64,000 bases of DNA. Source: Candidatus Saccharibacteria bacterium oral taxon 488 (lineage in GTDB: Bacteria; Patescibacteriota; Saccharimonadia; Saccharimonadales; Saccharimonadaceae). The stretch is from NCBI GenBank assembly GCA_010202645.1, contig CP047920.1, positions 558,001 to 622,000 of the forward strand, read 5' to 3'. A program made the translations under genes and the position numbers. The notes beneath the pieces were generated by a model. It did not search any database. It saw only the letters and a program-made list of their open reading frames with translations, and had not been told where the DNA came from. Of this stretch, positions 50,134 through 58,866 are shown one piece after another. How positions within the stretch are numbered: position 1 is the first letter of the stretch; each line of letters begins with the position of its first letter.

Positions 50134-52650
50134 ATGAAAACAGTTCCACGCTTACTCGACACCTTTATACCACATCATTACGCATTAACCCTCGACCTAA
50201 CACGCGCCGAAGAAAAAGCGTTTTCTGGCACAGTGATTATTTCTGGCGAGTCAACTGGCGAGTCAATTTCGCTGCATTCTAAAGAATTAACTATTCATTC
50301 AGCGTTGATTGACGATCAGCCAGCTGAGTTTTCTCACGGTGAATTTGATGAGTTACGCCTATCGTGCCCAGAATTATCCAGTGGCCAGCATGTCGTTCGC
50401 ATTGAGTTTTCTGGCACCATCACCGACGCCATGCACGGACTGTATCCGTGTTACTTTACGCATGACGGTGTCAAAAAGCAGCTGCTTGCCACCCAGTTTG
50501 AATCGCACCATGCCCGCGAGGTCTTTCCGTGTGTTGATGAGCCAGCTGCCAAAGCTACATATGATTTAATGCTAATAACTAAGCCTGGACTGACCACACT
50601 CAGCAACATGCCAGTAAAATTGTCTGAAGAAAAAAACGGCTTGATGACAACATGTTTTGAACAAACGCCGCGTATGAGCAGCTACCTACTCGCCTTTGTC
50701 GTCGGCGAATTACATAAGAAAACCGCCCATACCACCTCCGGCGTTGAAGTTAATATTTGGGCCACACCAGCCCAAAGCGAGGAGACGCTGGATTTTGCGC
50801 TGGACATCGCCACGCGCTCCATTGATTTTTATGATGAATACTTTGGCGTGCCATATCCGCTGCCAAAGTCTGACCACGTGGCGCTGCCAGATTTCTCGTC
50901 GGGTGCCATGGAAAACTGGGGACTCATCACCTACCGCGAAAGTTGCTTGCTGGCTGACCCGAAATTAACGCCAGAATCATCCAAGCGCTTCATCGCCACC
51001 GTCATCGCTCACGAACTCAGCCATCAATGGTTTGGCAACTTAGTGACCATGCAGTGGTGGAATGACCTGTGGCTAAATGAGAGTTTCGCGAATATGATGG
51101 AGTATGTGGCGGTCGACGCACTACACCCTGAGTGGCGGATGTGGGAGGATTTTGCGACGAGCGAGGTCACCGCGGCGCTGCGGCGCGACAGCTTGGATGG
51201 TGTGCAGCCAGTGCAGGCCGATGTTAATCACCCAGATGAGATCAGCACTTTGTTTGACCCGGCGATTGTCTACGCTAAAGGTGGGCGGCTGCTGGTGATG
51301 GTGCGGCGGCTAATCGGTGAGGAGGCATTTCGCGCAGGACTAAAGTCATATTTTGAAAAATTCGCCTACCAAAACACTGTTGGCGATGATTTATGGCAGG
51401 AGCTAGAAACCGCCAGCAGCCAGCCGATTGTTAATTTGATGAATACCTGGATTTCGCAGCCAGGACTACCAATTGTGCAAGTTGAGCAGAACAACTCCGG
51501 CGAGCAACCGACCGCTACCCTCCGCCAAGAACGATTTTTCATCGGCAACCATCAGCCATCCGACGCCTTGTGGCCGATTCCGCTGTTCGCCAATCAGCCG
51601 CTTGATGATATTCTGACTGAGCGCGAGAAAATATTTACGGCAAATGGCGACGTTCGGCTGAACTGCGGACTGAACGGACATTTCGTAACGCACTATGACT
51701 CAGCAACACGAGATCGATTAATCGAAAAGGCAGCAGAATTACCGACGTTAGATAAAATTTGCTTGTTGCAAGACATGACGTTGTTGGCGCGGTCTGGACG
51801 AGAAAGTTCGGCGGCACTGCTGCCGCTGGCACGCGTTTTTCAGCACGAGACCAATGAAAGAGTCTTTAATAAAGCCGGGACAAATTTGGTGGAATTACGC
51901 AAATTCGTCGACGACAATGAAGCAGGACACGCTCGGCTAAAGCAGATTTCTGTTGAATTTGCCCGCGATACATTCATGGAACTTGGCTGGGATGAGCAGG
52001 ACGGCGAATCTGATGACGATCGCGAGCGGCGCACGGCAGCGCTAGGTTTGATGTTATACGGCGAGGATCCGGCAGCGCTCGCGGAGGCCAAAAGACGCTT
52101 TGATGAGACTAACTCAGATGATTTACCAGCTGAGATTCGCCCGCTGATTATCAATGCCAATGTCAGATACTTCGAGACGCCAGAAATGATTGACAAACTT
52201 TTTACGATATATCAGAATACGCCGTCAGCCGACCTGCAAGTTGATATCGCGCTAAGCCTGACCTCGACGAAGAATCCAGTGACTGCCGAGCGAATTTTAA
52301 CGGCGATCAAGGATGCTGACATTATCCGCCCGCAAGATGCCAGCCGCTGGTTTATTTACCTCATCCGCACGCGAGAAAACCGGAAAATTGCCTGGAACTG
52401 GCTGAAAGAAAATTGGTCGTGGGTGAAAGACACCTTTGGCGGCGATAAAAGCTACGATAATTTTATCCGCTACGCTGCCAGCGCTCTGTTGACCCGCGAT
52501 GAGTTAAACGATTTTACCGAATTTACCACGCCGCTGCGCGCCGAACCAGCCCTAACCCGCACCATCGATCTGGGCATCCGCGAGATTGCCGGCAGAGTAG
52601 CACTGATTGAGCGGGATCAGGCGGCGGTTATTGATGCACTTAGTAATTAG
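50134..52650 (+). CDS. M1 family aminopeptidase
   Basis: 838 aa. The substrate-binding GAMENWGLITY motif and zinc motif VIAHELSHQWFGNLVTMQWW (HExxH with the third ligand E in LNESFANMMEYVA) are intact. The N-terminal saddle domain, catalytic domain and a C-terminal ERAP1-like helical domain are present, with normal length for the family. It removes N-terminal residues from peptides, in the cytoplasm (no signal peptide is seen). It would process peptides imported by the 21434 protein. Its divergent partner is an exported nuclease. Confidence 0.94.
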   Translation: MKTVPRLLDTFIPHHYALTLDLTRAEEKAFSGTVIISGESTGESISLHSKELTIHSALIDDQPAEFSHGEFDELRLSCPELSSGQHVVRIEFSGTITDAMHGLYPCYFTHDGVKKQLLATQFESHHAREVFPCVDEPAAKATYDLMLITKPGLTTLSNMPVKLSEEKNGLMTTCFEQTPRMSSYLLAFVVGELHKKTAHTTSGVEVNIWATPAQSEETLDFALDIATRSIDFYDEYFGVPYPLPKSDHVALPDFSSGAMENWGLITYRESCLLADPKLTPESSKRFIATVIAHELSHQWFGNLVTMQWWNDLWLNESFANMMEYVAVDALHPEWRMWEDFATSEVTAALRRDSLDGVQPVQADVNHPDEISTLFDPAIVYAKGGRLLVMVRRLIGEEAFRAGLKSYFEKFAYQNTVGDDLWQELETASSQPIVNLMNTWISQPGLPIVQVEQNNSGEQPTATLRQERFFIGNHQPSDALWPIPLFANQPLDDILTEREKIFTANGDVRLNCGLNGHFVTHYDSATRDRLIEKAAELPTLDKICLLQDMTLLARSGRESSAALLPLARVFQHETNERVFNKAGTNLVELRKFVDDNEAGHARLKQISVEFARDTFMELGWDEQDGESDDDRERRTAALGLMLYGEDPAALAEAKRRFDETNSDDLPAEIRPLIINANVRYFETPEMIDKLFTIYQNTPSADLQVDIALSLTSTKNPVTAERILTAIKDADIIRPQDASRWFIYLIRTRENRKIAWNWLKENWSWVKDTFGGDKSYDNFIRYAASALLTRDELNDFTEFTTPLRAEPALTRTIDLGIREIAGRVALIERDQAAVIDALSN

Positions 52651-52694
52651 ATCTATTTGGCCTTAGGCGTTACCTCTATGTTGTAGTGGCATAG

Positions 52695-53771
52695 CTAGTC
52701 GATAACGACAGATTGCTTGCCGCTCTGCTCTCCATCAACAGCTATCGCTAGTATCTGCATGTCGCGTCCCTCATATTGCGGATGTTTTACTATGAATAGC
52801 TCCGCCGCAAAACGCATTTGTCGCTGTTTTTTGGCAGTAATCGCCGCCAGCCCATCGCCAAAGTCATCATTCTTACGGTATTTGACCTCGGTGAAGTACA
52901 GCACATCATCTTTCATGCTAATAATATCAATTTCACAGTACCGCGTCCGCCAGTTGCGGACGATGATCTCGTGTCCGTCCGCCACTAGCTGATCCGCTGC
53001 TGCTTGCTCGCCTGCATTACCAATGTCGCGAGTAGTGGATAGGCGAGCAACGGGTTCGCTATCTCCTCCGACAGAGGCTGTGGAACGTTCGCGAAGAGCG
53101 GACGTTTCAGCCGAACGCTCACGAGCCATCTCCGGTGGAAATGCGAGTGAAGAGTGTACTCTGGAGGAGGATGGTAGCAAACCTACCTCCACATACTTCT
53201 GTAGCGGCGCAAAACTCAGCCGATGTAGCGGCGTCACGCCCAACCGCTCAATTGCCGCACGATGCTTGGCCACGCCATAGCCAGCATTTGACGCGAAACC
53301 ATATCCTGGATAGACCGCATCTTGCTCGGCCATAAACTGGTCGCGCGCCACTTTGGCGATGATCGACGCCGCCGACACACTGGGAATCAAACCGTCGGCC
53401 TTGGCCATCGCCGTCACGTATCGCTCCAGCGCCGTATCCGCCAGAAAATTGACCGTTCCGTCAATGATAATTTCATCAAATGCCAAATTCTTCTCCTTGC
53501 ACTGCGACTGAATTTGTTGTACCGCTCGCCGCGTTGCCAATCGCAGCGCCTGACTCATACCAACCTCGTCCAATTTTCCAGCGCTCACCCAGCCCAGCGC
53601 CCACGCAGCCGCCTGCTCGCGAATCACCTCATCCAAAGCCTCGCGGCGTTTTTTAGTCAACTTTTTACTATCATCCAAACCCTCAATCTCGACACCACCC
53701 AAAATCACCGCGCCCACCACCAGCGGCCCCGCCCACGGCCCACGTCCGACTTCATCAATGCCGAGGATCAT
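52695..53771 (-). CDS. rnhB: Fused ribonuclease HII and YraN (UPF0102) protein with an inserted repeat
   Basis: 358 aa. Residues 1-195 are RNase HII: the active-site D-E-x-G-R-G is ILGIDEVGRGPWAGPLVVGA, then IIDGTVNFLADTALERYV, and SAASIIAKVARDQFM. It removes ribonucleotides from DNA. Residues about 249-358 are a YraN-like endonuclease-fold domain: GNAGEQAAADQLVADGHEII, then RNWRTRYCEIDIISMKDD, LYFTEVKYRKND. The two are joined through residues 201-236, SSSRVHSSLAFPPEMARERS followed by AETSALRERSTASVGG, encoded by the 111-bp repeat also found in leuS. The fusion itself may be a normal lineage feature or a result of the insertion. Confidence 0.92.
   Translation of the reverse strand: MILGIDEVGRGPWAGPLVVGAVILGGVEIEGLDDSKKLTKKRREALDEVIREQAAAWALGWVSAGKLDEVGMSQALRLATRRAVQQIQSQCKEKNLAFDEIIIDGTVNFLADTALERYVTAMAKADGLIPSVSAASIIAKVARDQFMAEQDAVYPGYGFASNAGYGVAKHRAAIERLGVTPLHRLSFAPLQKYVEVGLLPSSSRVHSSLAFPPEMARERSAETSALRERSTASVGGDSEPVARLSTTRDIGNAGEQAAADQLVADGHEIIVRNWRTRYCEIDIISMKDDVLYFTEVKYRKNDDFGDGLAAITAKKQRQMRFAAELFIVKHPQYEGRDMQILAIAVDGEQSGKQSVVID
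53064..53174 (-). repeat. In-frame palindromic repeat element, copy 2 (inside rnhB-yraN)
   Basis: 111 bp aligned without gaps to the leuS copy (96 matches). It keeps the same hairpins. The main stem is GGAACGTTCGC/GCGGACGTTTC around a GAAGA loop, with paired changes relative to leuS, and AGAGT-GT-ACTCT is identical in both. It is in the same reading frame as in leuS and sits in the domain linker. Confidence 0.85.
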
Positions 53772-54264
53772 GCGCGCGCCTACCCTTTTTCACATCCTTT
53801 TTTACGTCCGAACCCATGACCACCCAGCCCAGCCACACCGCCGCCGCACCCAGCGTATTTGCCAAGATATCCCAATTGGTATCGTCCAGCTTGATGCGCG
53901 CCAAACCAACCTTGACCATAAATAATTCCGCTAGCTCATTAATGCAGCCCAGCGCCGACACCAGTGCAAACACCGAAAACACCATCACCAACCAGTGCGC
54001 CCGCCAGCGCGTCGCCAGCACCAAATATATCCACAACAATCCCGTAAACAATCCGCCGCCCACGAAATGCGTAGTAAAACTAGTGTCTCGCCCCTCGATC
54101 AGCGGCGATGGCAAATACCACGAGATAAAAAACAACACGCACGCAACGTATAGCAGCCAGCGGCACTTTACTTCATCGGTAAAACCCTGGCGACGCAACA
54201 TATACGGCACCGCAAATACCAAAGTCACGGGGACAAACACAGAAATATAATGAAAGATTGACAT
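53755..54264 (-). CDS. VanZ-like/DUF2238-like membrane protein
   Basis: 169 aa with five hydrophobic segments (PVTLVFAVPYML, LYVACVLFFISWYL, FVGGGLFTGLLWIYLVLA, LVMVFSVFALVSALGCINEL, LGAAAVWLGWVVMG). The charged spacing INELAELFMVKVGLARIKLD then DTNWDILANTLGAA (E-x-x-E...D-x-x-x-x-D-x-x-x-N-x-x-G) recalls VanZ-type and DUF2238 proteins; role unknown. The C-terminus is basic and histidine-containing. TATAAT ends 6 nt before the ATG (54271-54276), so it is probably leaderless. Its stop overlaps the rnhB start by 17 nt. Confidence 0.6.
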   Translation of the reverse strand: MSIFHYISVFVPVTLVFAVPYMLRRQGFTDEVKCRWLLYVACVLFFISWYLPSPLIEGRDTSFTTHFVGGGLFTGLLWIYLVLATRWRAHWLVMVFSVFALVSALGCINELAELFMVKVGLARIKLDDTNWDILANTLGAAAVWLGWVVMGSDVKKDVKKGRRAHDPRH

Positions 54265-54280
54265 ACTAGCATTATACCAT

Positions 54281-54307
54281 GAGAAAACCGCCCCCAGAGA
54301 GGGCGGT
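54281..54307 (-). terminator. Terminator after rplS
   Basis: Minus-strand stem ACCGCCC/GGGCGGT with a loop of seven bases and following TTTTCTC. Confidence 0.75.
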
Positions 54308-54326
54308 CTGTTTACCTCAAAACCAA

Positions 54327-54848
54327 TTACGCTTCTTTATGGCGAGCTTCTACTTCAGCAGCCTTGGCGTCAAGTTCTGCCTGAGCAGCATCTTTTTCAG
54401 CTTGTTTGGCAGCGGCAGCTTGTGCAGCTTCTTCTTTCAGGCGCTCCGCCTCAGCCTCAGCTTTAGCATCGTGCACATTATTAACAGCAGCACGGTCAAA
54501 GTTCTTGGCGGTCAGGCGAGCTGATTTACCAGAACGCTTACGTAGGAAGCTGAGGAACTTGCGGCGAACCTTGGCACGGCGGACGATTTCCACCTTTTCA
54601 ATCAGTGGGCTGTGCAGCAAGAATGATTTTTCCACACCAACACCTGAGGCGATTTTACGAACGGTGATGCGTGAGGTGTGCGAGCCTTTGTTGTCAGTGC
54701 GAATAACCACACCTTCAAACATCTGGATACGCTCTTTATTGCCTTCTTTAATCTTCTGGTAAACACGAACGGTGTCACCGCTGCGGGCATCAACAACTGC
54801 TTGCTTTTTCTGTGCTTGATTGACTTTGTTGATTAGATCAAAACTCAT
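54327..54848 (-). CDS. rplS: 50S ribosomal protein L19 with a charged C-terminal extension
   Basis: 173 aa. Residues 1-115 are L19: GDTVRVYQKIKEGNKERIQM, FEGVVIRTDNKGSHTSRITV, VEKSFLLHSPLIEKVEIVRR and KVRRKFLSFLRKRSGKSARL. The remaining 58 residues form an Ala/Glu/Lys-rich helix (AEAERLKEEAAQAAAAKQAE and similar), absent in standard L19 (about 115-120 aa). It belongs to the 30S-50S bridge region of the large subunit; the extension could reach across the subunit surface. It has its own promoter and an approximately 110-nt leader. Confidence 0.93.
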   Translation of the reverse strand: MSFDLINKVNQAQKKQAVVDARSGDTVRVYQKIKEGNKERIQMFEGVVIRTDNKGSHTSRITVRKIASGVGVEKSFLLHSPLIEKVEIVRRAKVRRKFLSFLRKRSGKSARLTAKNFDRAAVNNVHDAKAEAEAERLKEEAAQAAAAKQAEKDAAQAELDAKAAEVEARHKEA

Positions 54849-54956
54849 ACTGTTTTCCTCTGTTTCGGGATCTTAACAGCTGGCCATATAGTTGTATCCC
54901 TATAGCTCCACACTGAAAGACTCGATATTTAATATCACCGATACAATCAGTTACCA

Positions 54957-54985
54957 ATTTTAGCACAATTACCCAAAGATGACAA
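54957..54985 (-). promoter_or_regulatory. Promoter of rplS
   Basis: Minus-strand TTGTCA (54980-54985), 17-nt spacer, TAAAAT (54957-54962). The message has a leader of about 105 nt before the rplS ATG. Confidence 0.6.
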
Positions 54986-55011
54986 CTCCTGAAAACTTCA
55001 CTAAACTGCGC

Positions 55012-55017
55012 TATAAT
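55012..55017 (+). promoter_or_regulatory. -10 box of malic enzyme (leaderless)
   Basis: TATAAT, 7 nt from the ATG at 55025. Confidence 0.6.
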
Positions 55018-55024
55018 TGATCGC

Positions 55025-56158
55025 ATGGATTACAATATATTAGCACTTGAACTACACAAAAAGTATAAGGGTAAAATCACCACTAGCTTGCGCGACCAGG
55101 AGGAACTCGACCGCGACAAACTGAGCGCCTATTACAGCCCGGGCGTGGGTGCGGTCAGCCAAGCGATTGCCGAAAACCCAGCGGACCTACCAAAGTACAC
55201 TTGGACGAACAATTTGGTCGGCGTGATTTCTGATGGCTCAGCCATTTTGGGCCTCGGTGATTTGGGACCGAAAGCCGCCATGCCGGTGATGGAAGGTAAA
55301 GCATTGCTGTTCAAGCACTTTGCGGGCGTCGATGCCGTGCCGATCGTGCTGGACGTTCATCAGCCAGAAGACATCATCACCGCCGTCAAAGCCATCGCGC
55401 CGAGCTTTGGTGCTATCAACCTGGAAGATATCGCTGCGCCAAAGTGTTTTGAGATTGAGGAGCGCTTGAAAGCGGAACTAGACATCCCCGTATTTCATGA
55501 TGACCAGCACGGTACCGCGGTCGTGGTGTTAGCAGGACTAATCAATGCCGCGAAATTAACCGGACGAAACCTGGCAGACTGTAAATTTGTGGTCATTGGC
55601 GCGGGCGCAGCTGGTACGGCGATCATTAAATTATTGCATCTATACGGCGCACGGAACATTGTGGCGGTAGATAGCCGTGGCATTGTTGGCTCATCTCGCA
55701 CGGATTTGAATGCAGAAAAAACTGCACTACTAGAATACATCGATGCTTCACAAACTGGCTCAATTGAAGACGCTATCACCGATGCTGACGTGTTTATTGG
55801 TGTGTCGCGCGCTGGGCTACTTACGCCTGAATTGGTACAAAAAATGGCCGACAATCCAATCATCTTTGCCCTAGCCAATCCAGTTCCAGAAATCATGCCA
55901 GACGTCGCTCGAGAGGCGGGTGTAGCAGTCATCGCCACTGGCCGCAGCGATTTTCCAAACCAGATCAATAATTCCTTGGCCTTCCCAGGCATCTTCCGCG
56001 GCGCCCTGGATCATGGTGTGAAAAAAATCACCGACCAGCATAAACTGGCGGCCGCCGAAGCGCTAGCTGGACTAGTCGAAAACCCAACTGCTGAGGAAGT
56101 CATTCCTTCGCCGTTTGACGAGCGAGTAGCGCCAACCGTCGCTCGTGTTATCACATAA
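55025..56158 (+). CDS. NAD(P)-dependent malic enzyme
   Basis: 377 aa. Substrate domain: YYSPGVGAVSQAIAENPADL, then NLVGVISDGSAILGLGDLGP and MEGKALLFKHFAGVDAVPIV; NAD domain: VVIGAGAAGTAIIKLLHLYG. The metal ligands lie in FHDDQHGTAVVVLAGLINA. It decarboxylates malate to pyruvate with reduction of NAD or NADP; the short length (typical ~380 aa) places it in the bacterial group that lacks the phosphotransacetylase-like tail. Pyruvate made here could feed LDH, encoded downstream. The start is leaderless. The next genes on this strand are some distance away. Confidence 0.93.
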   Translation: MDYNILALELHKKYKGKITTSLRDQEELDRDKLSAYYSPGVGAVSQAIAENPADLPKYTWTNNLVGVISDGSAILGLGDLGPKAAMPVMEGKALLFKHFAGVDAVPIVLDVHQPEDIITAVKAIAPSFGAINLEDIAAPKCFEIEERLKAELDIPVFHDDQHGTAVVVLAGLINAAKLTGRNLADCKFVVIGAGAAGTAIIKLLHLYGARNIVAVDSRGIVGSSRTDLNAEKTALLEYIDASQTGSIEDAITDADVFIGVSRAGLLTPELVQKMADNPIIFALANPVPEIMPDVAREAGVAVIATGRSDFPNQINNSLAFPGIFRGALDHGVKKITDQHKLAAAEALAGLVENPTAEEVIPSPFDERVAPTVARVIT

Positions 56159-56233
56159 CCCTATTCGCCACATGCTAACGATCACAATAGAAGCTGTCGG
56201 AGAGCTGGCTTTAGCGTGGCTTTCTGATATCCA

Positions 56234-57856
56234 CTAGATAACTCGATTGACTTCCTCAAGTGTCGTCTCGCCGCGCAAAGCCGCCAGCACGCCCGCCTGC
56301 AATAATGTCACCATACCATGTTTCTTGGCTGCAGCCTCAATTGCTTCAGTGTGAACGTCGGCGATATCACCTCGCAGGAATTTCTGAATTTCCTCAGTCA
56401 CCACCAGCTGTTCCATCACCGGGATACGCCCCTTGTAACCAAACGGCACCTCATCGGTCGCCACGGGTCGCCACAGCTTGAACGTATCAAGATCAGGACA
56501 ATCAACATGTGACGGTAGATCCTGTAAGACTTCCTTTACCCAGTTGCGCGTTGCCTCATCTGGTTCATACTCTTCCTTGCTCTCATCATGCAGTCGCCGC
56601 ACCAGCCGCTGAGCGATCAATAGTCGCACCGCTGAACTAAAAATTGGATTCTGCCCAATCATATCAATAATTCGACTAAATGCCACTGACGTCGAGTTAG
56701 CATGAAAGCTTGACAGCACCAGATGCCCAGTAATCGACGCCTGAATTGCTGTCTTGGCAGTTTCCTGATCACGAATCTCACCAACCATCACCACGTCCGG
56801 GTCGAGGCGCAGCACGCTACGCAGCCCATCATCAAACCGCTGGCCAGCCGTCGTATCAATCGGGATTTGCGTAATGCCAGGAATGGTATTCTCTACTGGG
56901 TCTTCCAGTGTAATCACTTTACGATCCGGCGTATTGAGCGCATTGAGAATGCTGTACAAAGTCGTTGACTTACCCGAACCGGTTGGCCCAACTAACAGCA
57001 CCAGGCCACGCGGATGAGAAATAATCTCATCAATTTGCGCCCGTTCAGCCGCACCGATACTGAGCAAGTCTAGGTTCAGCATCGAGGTGTCAAAATTAAA
57101 TAAGCGCAACACCACATCTTGACCATACATGGTTGGCACCGCTTCGACACGGAGGTTAAGGAGGTGTGATACCCCGTCACGATGGATTTCTTGCTGCATG
57201 TGCCCCGACTGCGGCTCATTGGACGCCGTCGAAATATTTGCTCGCGAAGCCAGTGCCGCCATGATAACTCGATAACGATCACGGCCCAGCTCCGCCACCG
57301 AGTGCAGCGCGCCATCAACGCGCATCCGCACCCGAATGGTGTCGCGCTGATTCTCAATATGAATATCCGACGCATTCAGCCGATCCGCCTGATCAATCAA
57401 ATAGTTAAACACGTCGTTTGTGCCGACGGTCGCCAATGTTTGGCTGACCTGCTGAAGGGTGTCACTGTCGCCCTCTTTGGCGATTTCGATATTATCATAA
57501 ATCACTTTTTTCGGCGGATCAAATCGCAGCATTAAGGCCCGAAAGCCCGAGGCCGATATCAGGAAGAACTTAGCAATGATGCCCTGCTCGCGGTAGTTGT
57601 TGGTCATCGTCGCTACTAATGATTGTGGCGTCTGTGACGTAATGCCAAACCGATATGACTGCTCATCAGGATTGATCGCTAGCGGCACAACATGTCCGTT
57701 ATACATCTCTTCGATTGTCAAAATATCACGAATCAGCGGAATTGTCTGCTCAAACTCGCGAGCATCCAGATATTGTAAGCCTAAAATCGCCGCTCGTTTC
57801 CGGGTTGCGTCTTCATCTTGATCGCGACGTTGTTGTTGAATTCGATCTTCATCCAT
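56234..57856 (-). CDS. Type IV pilus assembly/type II secretion ATPase (PilB/GspE family)
   Basis: 540 aa from the ATG at 57856. Walker A is LVGPTGSGKSTTLYSILNAL; the Asp and His boxes follow in VITLEDPVENTIPGITQIPI and GQRFDDGLRSVLRLDPDVVM with VGEIRDQETAKTA; Walker B and Arg fingers are in the same region. The N1 domain resembles MshEN-type, and no zinc tetracysteine is seen. It powers assembly of pilins, which are encoded at 23883 and perhaps 38168. Minus-strand TATAAT (57864-57869) lies 7 nt upstream. Confidence 0.9.
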   Translation of the reverse strand: MDEDRIQQQRRDQDEDATRKRAAILGLQYLDAREFEQTIPLIRDILTIEEMYNGHVVPLAINPDEQSYRFGITSQTPQSLVATMTNNYREQGIIAKFFLISASGFRALMLRFDPPKKVIYDNIEIAKEGDSDTLQQVSQTLATVGTNDVFNYLIDQADRLNASDIHIENQRDTIRVRMRVDGALHSVAELGRDRYRVIMAALASRANISTASNEPQSGHMQQEIHRDGVSHLLNLRVEAVPTMYGQDVVLRLFNFDTSMLNLDLLSIGAAERAQIDEIISHPRGLVLLVGPTGSGKSTTLYSILNALNTPDRKVITLEDPVENTIPGITQIPIDTTAGQRFDDGLRSVLRLDPDVVMVGEIRDQETAKTAIQASITGHLVLSSFHANSTSVAFSRIIDMIGQNPIFSSAVRLLIAQRLVRRLHDESKEEYEPDEATRNWVKEVLQDLPSHVDCPDLDTFKLWRPVATDEVPFGYKGRIPVMEQLVVTEEIQKFLRGDIADVHTEAIEAAAKKHGMVTLLQAGVLAALRGETTLEEVNRVI

Positions 57857-57896
57857 CAACCTTATTATAGCAAAAAGCTTATCCTTGAGCGAGTGC

Positions 57897-57902
57897 TATA
57901 AT
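57897..57902 (+). promoter_or_regulatory. -10 box of the SpoU methyltransferase (leaderless)
   Basis: TATAAT, 6 nt from the ATG at 57909; the divergent pilB -10 is at 57864-57869. Confidence 0.55.
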
Positions 57903-57908
57903 GATATC

Positions 57909-58433
57909 ATGCCAGAAATTACCCTCCTCATGCACAATATTCGCTCGACGTACAATGTCGGTGCAATTATGAGAACAGCCGAAGGCTTTGGTGTCAGACA
58001 AATTATCTTTAGTGGCTATACGCCGTACCCCGATTTACGATTAGCCGACCCCTGGTCTATCGACCCAAGGCTGCCGCACATTACCGAAAGGTTGACCGCC
58101 CAGATTCACAAGACTGCACTGGGCGCAGAAACAATGCTGCCCTTTAGCTACGTAGCCGATATTCGTCAGTGGTTTGCGGAGAATGCCAACAGGGAACGTT
58201 TGCCCGTGGTCGCCCTAGAGCAATCAGTGTCGAGCACAGAACTCAACACGTTTCGGCCACCAGCCCGCTTTGCCCTACTCCTCGGCGAGGAGGTCCATGG
58301 CATTGAGCCGGACATTCTAGCGCGGTGCGATCACATCGTCGAAATCCCCATGCGGGGTGCCAAGGAGTCATTTAATGTCTCAGTCGCGGCCGGTATCGCA
58401 CTCTACGGCCTCTGTTTCCCGCACTCAATATAA
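57909..58433 (+). CDS. SpoU-type (SPOUT) RNA 2'-O-methyltransferase
   Basis: 174 aa from the ATG at 57909, chosen because TATAAT ends 6 nt earlier and MPEITLLMHNIRSTYNVGAI is the SpoU start. The trefoil-knot motifs are NVGAIMRTAEGFGV, ARFALLLGEEVHGIEPDILA and IPMRGAKESFNVSVAAGIAL, in the right order. It methylates the ribose of a base in tRNA or rRNA. It lacks the N-terminal substrate-binding part of the TrmH or RlmB proteins, so it may act on a small target. Convergent with the 58442 gene. Confidence 0.9.
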   Translation: MPEITLLMHNIRSTYNVGAIMRTAEGFGVRQIIFSGYTPYPDLRLADPWSIDPRLPHITERLTAQIHKTALGAETMLPFSYVADIRQWFAENANRERLPVVALEQSVSSTELNTFRPPARFALLLGEEVHGIEPDILARCDHIVEIPMRGAKESFNVSVAAGIALYGLCFPHSI

Positions 58434-58441
58434 GCTCTAGG

Positions 58442-58774
58442 CTAGATCATAATCCCTACAGGCGTAAATGATGTCACAATTGCCATTAAAATCAGCGTCA
58501 CGTACCAAATCTTGCGATTAAATTGATATTTCTCGACTGACACCACTAAAAGGAGGCCGACAATCAGTCCAACCGGCAGCGCCTGGATCGCTACCACGCC
58601 CAGCTCAATCGGCTGCTTCAGTCGCAACCACAATGCCGCCAGCACGACACACACCACCAACTTTACGAAAAAGGTGCTATCAGTTTCGTACAGCCGCTCC
58701 CGACCTTTGCGGTTGGTGATGCTACTTGCCTTCGAGCGATTACGAGCGTACGTTCGCGATTTTTGTTTTGCCAT
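58442..58774 (-). CDS. Small membrane protein, hypothetical
   Basis: 110 aa from the ATG at 58774 (MAKQKSRTYARNRSKASSI); the longer reading extends into the promoter area. A basic, soluble N-terminus is followed by three hydrophobic segments (FVKLVVCVVLAALWLRL, LGVVAIQALPVGLIVGLLLV, WYVTLILMAIVTSFTPVGIM). No family is recognised. Such small basic membrane proteins are typical of Saccharibacteria envelopes. It is separated from the FG-GAP gene by a terminator. Confidence 0.55.
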   Translation of the reverse strand: MAKQKSRTYARNRSKASSITNRKGRERLYETDSTFFVKLVVCVVLAALWLRLKQPIELGVVAIQALPVGLIVGLLLVVSVEKYQFNRKIWYVTLILMAIVTSFTPVGIMI

Positions 58775-58816
58775 AAGCTTTTTTATCATATCATACCAGG
58801 CGCACCATAGCAAAGC

Positions 58817-58838
58817 AGCCCCGCATGAAAGCGAGGCT
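58817..58838 (-). terminator. Weak terminator after the FG-GAP gene
   Basis: Minus-strand stem AGCCTCGC/GCGGGGCT (one T-G pair) with loop TTTCAT; the following tract GCTTTGCT is poor in T. Confidence 0.5.
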
Positions 58839-58866
58839 ACCCTAAGTTTAGGTTATGAGAAATAAA

